The notes under the pieces were generated by a model. It ran no database searches. It was not told where the DNA came from and saw nothing but the letters and a program-made list of their open reading frames with translations. A DNA stretch of 6,045 nt, taken from assembly GCA_023445955.1 (NCBI GenBank), contig JAEXJH010000191.1, positions 1-6,045 on the forward strand, in the 5' to 3' direction. A program made the translations under genes and the position numbers. Source of the DNA: Pseudomonadota bacterium. Its GTDB lineage: Bacteria > Pseudomonadota > Alphaproteobacteria > Caulobacterales > Caulobacteraceae. Of this stretch, positions 4,370-6,045 are shown one piece after another (positions within the stretch are counted from its first letter, which is position 1; each line of letters begins with the position of its first letter).

Positions 4370-5269
4370 ATGCTCGACATTAAACGGAAGACCCCCCTCA
4401 TCGCTCTCGTCGGCGCTATGGCGCTGATGGCGAGCGCCCCGGCTTTTGCTCAGGACGCCGCCGCTCCGGCCGCCGCCTCCTCGACGCAAGCCGCTCCGGC
4501 CGACGCCGCTGCCGCTCCGGCCGCGACCCCGGCCCCGGAAGCTCCGCCGGCTGACGCCTCGGCTGAACCTGCCAAGGCCGGCCACTCGCTGACCCCGGTC
4601 GGCATGTTCCTGGCCGCCGGCGCCGTCGTTAAGGTCGTCATGATCGGCCTGCTGCTGGCCTCGGTCTTCTCGTGGGTGCTGCTGCTCACCAAGATTTTCG
4701 AGTTCGCTGGCCTGAACAAGCAATCGGACAAGTTCCTGGAAGCCTTCCGCGGCGCTCGCTCGATCGCTGACATCGCGCGCATCAGCTCGTCGGAAGAATT
4801 CGAAGGCAACCCGATGGCCGACATGGCCGCCGCCGCCTCGCAGGAAGTCGAACTGTCGCGTCAAGCTGGCCTGGCCGTCGGTGGTGAACACCGCGACTCG
4901 ACCATCGCTCGCGCCACCTACGCCATCAACGCGGTGCAAGCCTCGCTGGTTAAGCGTCTGTCGGGCGGCATGGTGTTCCTGGCCTCGGTCGGTTCGGCCG
5001 GTCCGTTCATCGGTCTGTTCGGTACGGTTTACGGCATCATGACGTCGTTCATCGGCATCGCGAACACCAACACGACCAACCTCGCCGTCGTGGCGCCGGG
5101 TATCGCTGAAGCTCTGCTGGCTACCGGTATCGGCCTCTTCGCCGCTATCCCGGCCGTTATCTTCTACAACTACTTCCAGACCCGCATCTCGGGTTACGGC
5201 ACCCGCTCGGAAGGTTTCGTTGCTGAACTGATGAACGCCATCTCGCGTCAGCTCGACAAGGGGGCGTAA
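4370..5269 (+). CDS. exbB: TonB-system energiser ExbB (MotA/TolQ/ExbB family)
   Basis: ExbB forms the pentameric proton channel that, with ExbD, energises TonB at the inner membrane. From the ATG at 4370 the product is 299 residues: a cleavable-looking signal peptide (1-27, charged KRK, hydrophobic core, ending APAFA-Q), an Ala/Pro-rich periplasmic linker (28-70), then membrane segments near 85-107, 203-227 and 238-264. Key residues match E. coli ExbB: Thr219 in GLFGTVYGIM (T148), and Glu247 and Thr252 in GIAEALLATGIGL (E176, T181). E. coli ExbB (244 residues) lacks the N-terminal extension, which occurs in other proteobacterial ExbBs. The frame is open 198 bases further upstream, but only this ATG puts the signal peptide at the N-terminus; AGGA at 4355-4358 lies 11 bases before it. 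Glu codons are 12 GAA to 1 GAG, unlike the upstream genes, suggesting high expression. exbD follows after 5 bases. Confidence 0.95.
   Translation: MLDIKRKTPLIALVGAMALMASAPAFAQDAAAPAAASSTQAAPADAAAAPAATPAPEAPPADASAEPAKAGHSLTPVGMFLAAGAVVKVVMIGLLLASVFSWVLLLTKIFEFAGLNKQSDKFLEAFRGARSIADIARISSSEEFEGNPMADMAAAASQEVELSRQAGLAVGGEHRDSTIARATYAINAVQASLVKRLSGGMVFLASVGSAGPFIGLFGTVYGIMTSFIGIANTNTTNLAVVAPGIAEALLATGIGLFAAIPAVIFYNYFQTRISGYGTRSEGFVAELMNAISRQLDKGA
4460..4522 (+). repeat. Three in-phase 12-base direct repeats in the ExbB linker
   Basis: GCCGCTCCGGCC occurs at 4460-4471, 4490-4501 and 4511-4522, each time in codon phase and coding for Ala-Ala-Pro-Ala. The spacings of 30 and 21 bases are multiples of three. 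It makes the linker after the signal peptide and is a likely place for length variation between strains. Confidence 0.8.
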
Positions 5270-5274
5270 CACCC

Positions 5275-5706
5275 ATGGCCGCCAAACTCTCAGGCGGTGG
5301 GGGCGACAGGTTCAACGTCGAACAGAACAGCGACATCAACGTCACGCCCTTCGTGGACGTCATGCTGGTGCTCCTGATCATCTTCATGGTGGCCGCTCCG
5401 CTGGCCTCCGTGTCGGTCGAAGTGAACCTGCCGCCGGCGGTGGCGAAAGCATCTCCAAACCCGCCGAAGCCGGTTTACATCTCGATCAAACAGTCCGGGC
5501 AAATCTTCATTGGGGATTTCCCGACGACGGTGGACGAGATGGGACAGGACATTGCCAAGAACATTGGCAAACGTGACCCGTCCAAGGAGCGCATTTTCAT
5601 CCGGGCCGACGAGAAGGTTCGCTACGGGGCTTTCATGGAGGTGATGAACACCCTCCAGGATAACGGCTTCTACAGCGTGGCTCTCGTTGGACGGGATGAT
5701 AGCTAG
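5275..5706 (+). CDS. exbD: TonB-system proton channel subunit ExbD
   Basis: ExbD is the single-pass inner-membrane partner of ExbB; its membrane Asp carries protons and its periplasmic domain contacts TonB. The 143-residue product, close to E. coli (141), has a cytosolic N-terminus (about 22 residues with a GGGG stretch), then INVTPFVDVMLVLLIIFMVA as the membrane segment, with the essential Asp at 28 (E. coli D25). The periplasmic domain follows: VEVNLPPAVAKASPNPPKPV, YISIKQSGQIFIG, and ERIFIRADEKVRYGAFMEVM ending SVALVGRDDS. Resemblance to E. coli ExbD runs along the whole length, placing it with ExbD rather than TolR. The ATG is 5 bases after the exbB stop, with AGGGGG at 5259-5264 as a possible Shine-Dalgarno inside the exbB end. 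tonB starts 13 bases downstream. Confidence 0.97.
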   Translation: MAAKLSGGGGDRFNVEQNSDINVTPFVDVMLVLLIIFMVAAPLASVSVEVNLPPAVAKASPNPPKPVYISIKQSGQIFIGDFPTTVDEMGQDIAKNIGKRDPSKERIFIRADEKVRYGAFMEVMNTLQDNGFYSVALVGRDDS

Positions 5707-5719
5707 GTAGGGGTGCTGC

Positions 5720-6045
5720 ATGGCTGAACAACAAACGCCCGAGCATCGCCACTACGATCCGCTCACTTCGGAAGGTCCGCGTCGCAAGAAGGGTATGGGC
5801 CCCTTCGGTATCGCGCTCATCGTGGTCTGCGGTGTGCACGGACTGCTCTTCGCCTATCTGGCGAAGCAGAAGTTCGAAGCGGTAATGCAGCAGTATACGG
5901 ACGACGCCGTGGACGTGGAGCTTCCGCCCCCGCCCCCGCCGCCTCCGCCGCCGCCGCCTCCGCCGCCGCCGACCAACGAGCCGCCGCCGCCTCCGGCAGT
6001 GGTCCAGACGCGTCCGCCGGTGTCTCCGCCGCCGGACGTGACGCC
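5720..6045 (+). CDS. tonB: TonB, N-terminal part (3' end outside the window)
   Basis: TonB spans the periplasm and passes energy from ExbB-ExbD to outer-membrane TonB-dependent receptors. The frame is open from ATG 5720 to the window end, 108 codons. Residues 1-27 are cytosolic and basic (PRRKKG), longer than the E. coli N-terminus. A membrane anchor spans about 28-48 (GPFGIALIVVCGVHGLLFAY). His40 in VCGVHG matches the essential E. coli His20, and Leu47 matches Leu27 of the SHLS motif, while the two Ser positions are Val36 and Lys51. After VDVELP comes an unbroken run of 16 Pro (residues 69-84, bases 5924-5971), then TNEPPPPPAVV and more Pro-rich sequence. The C-terminal receptor-binding domain is not in the window, so a TonB-like paralogue cannot be fully excluded. 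The AGGGG at 5709-5713, 6 bases before the ATG, is a good Shine-Dalgarno. Position after exbB-exbD supports the call. Confidence 0.93.
   Translation, partial: MAEQQTPEHRHYDPLTSEGPRRKKGMGPFGIALIVVCGVHGLLFAYLAKQKFEAVMQQYTDDAVDVELPPPPPPPPPPPPPPPPTNEPPPPPAVVQTRPPVSPPPDVT

Overview
The window looks like chromosomal DNA of an alphaproteobacterium close to Caulobacter. Reasons: very high G+C with strong third-position GC bias; a UPF0262 protein, a family I know only from alphaproteobacteria; the order infA-maf-RNase E/G-like-yacG-tRNA-Phe; and an ExbB with signal peptide and Ala/Pro linker followed by exbD and tonB. Assignment to Caulobacter itself is inference from protein resemblance. All protein genes are on the + strand, and I see no mobile element, CRISPR array or phage gene.

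Layout. (1) 1-1449: the 3' part of hisD, a UPF0262 gene and a low-molecular-weight protein-tyrosine-phosphatase-like gene, with 19 and 3 bases between them, so probably one transcript. (2) 1432-3626: a likely promoter inside the end of the phosphatase gene leads into infA, maf, a short divergent RNase E/G-like gene and yacG. The last three are coupled by 4-base ATGA overlaps. (3) 3637-3800: a good promoter (TGGACA-N17-TATAGA) with a GC-rich discriminator, a leader with two hairpins, and tRNA-Phe(GAA) with encoded CCA. (4) 3801-4369: about 570 bases without a convincing protein gene, but dense in perfect inverted repeats, including a 17-base palindrome and two compact hairpins. This is the least explained part of the window. 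(5) 4370-6045: exbB, exbD and the first 108 codons of tonB, the inner-membrane motor that powers TonB-dependent outer-membrane transporters.

How the genes work together. Region 1 joins the last step of histidine synthesis to two accessory proteins of unknown physiological role. Region 2 groups information-processing and housekeeping functions: translation initiation, nucleotide-pool sanitation or septum control, RNA processing, and gyrase modulation. Region 5 is an energy-transducing complex in which the ExbB-ExbD proton channel drives TonB. exbB has markedly different synonymous codon choice from the housekeeping genes, as expected of a highly expressed gene.

I found no clear new multi-gene system. 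The best leads are the dyad-rich spacer 3801-4369 (possible small RNA or regulator target, with one site resembling the PhaR half-site arrangement) and the reduced RNase E/G-like protein, which lacks the zinc-link cysteines and has Asp where E. coli RNase E has Asn305.
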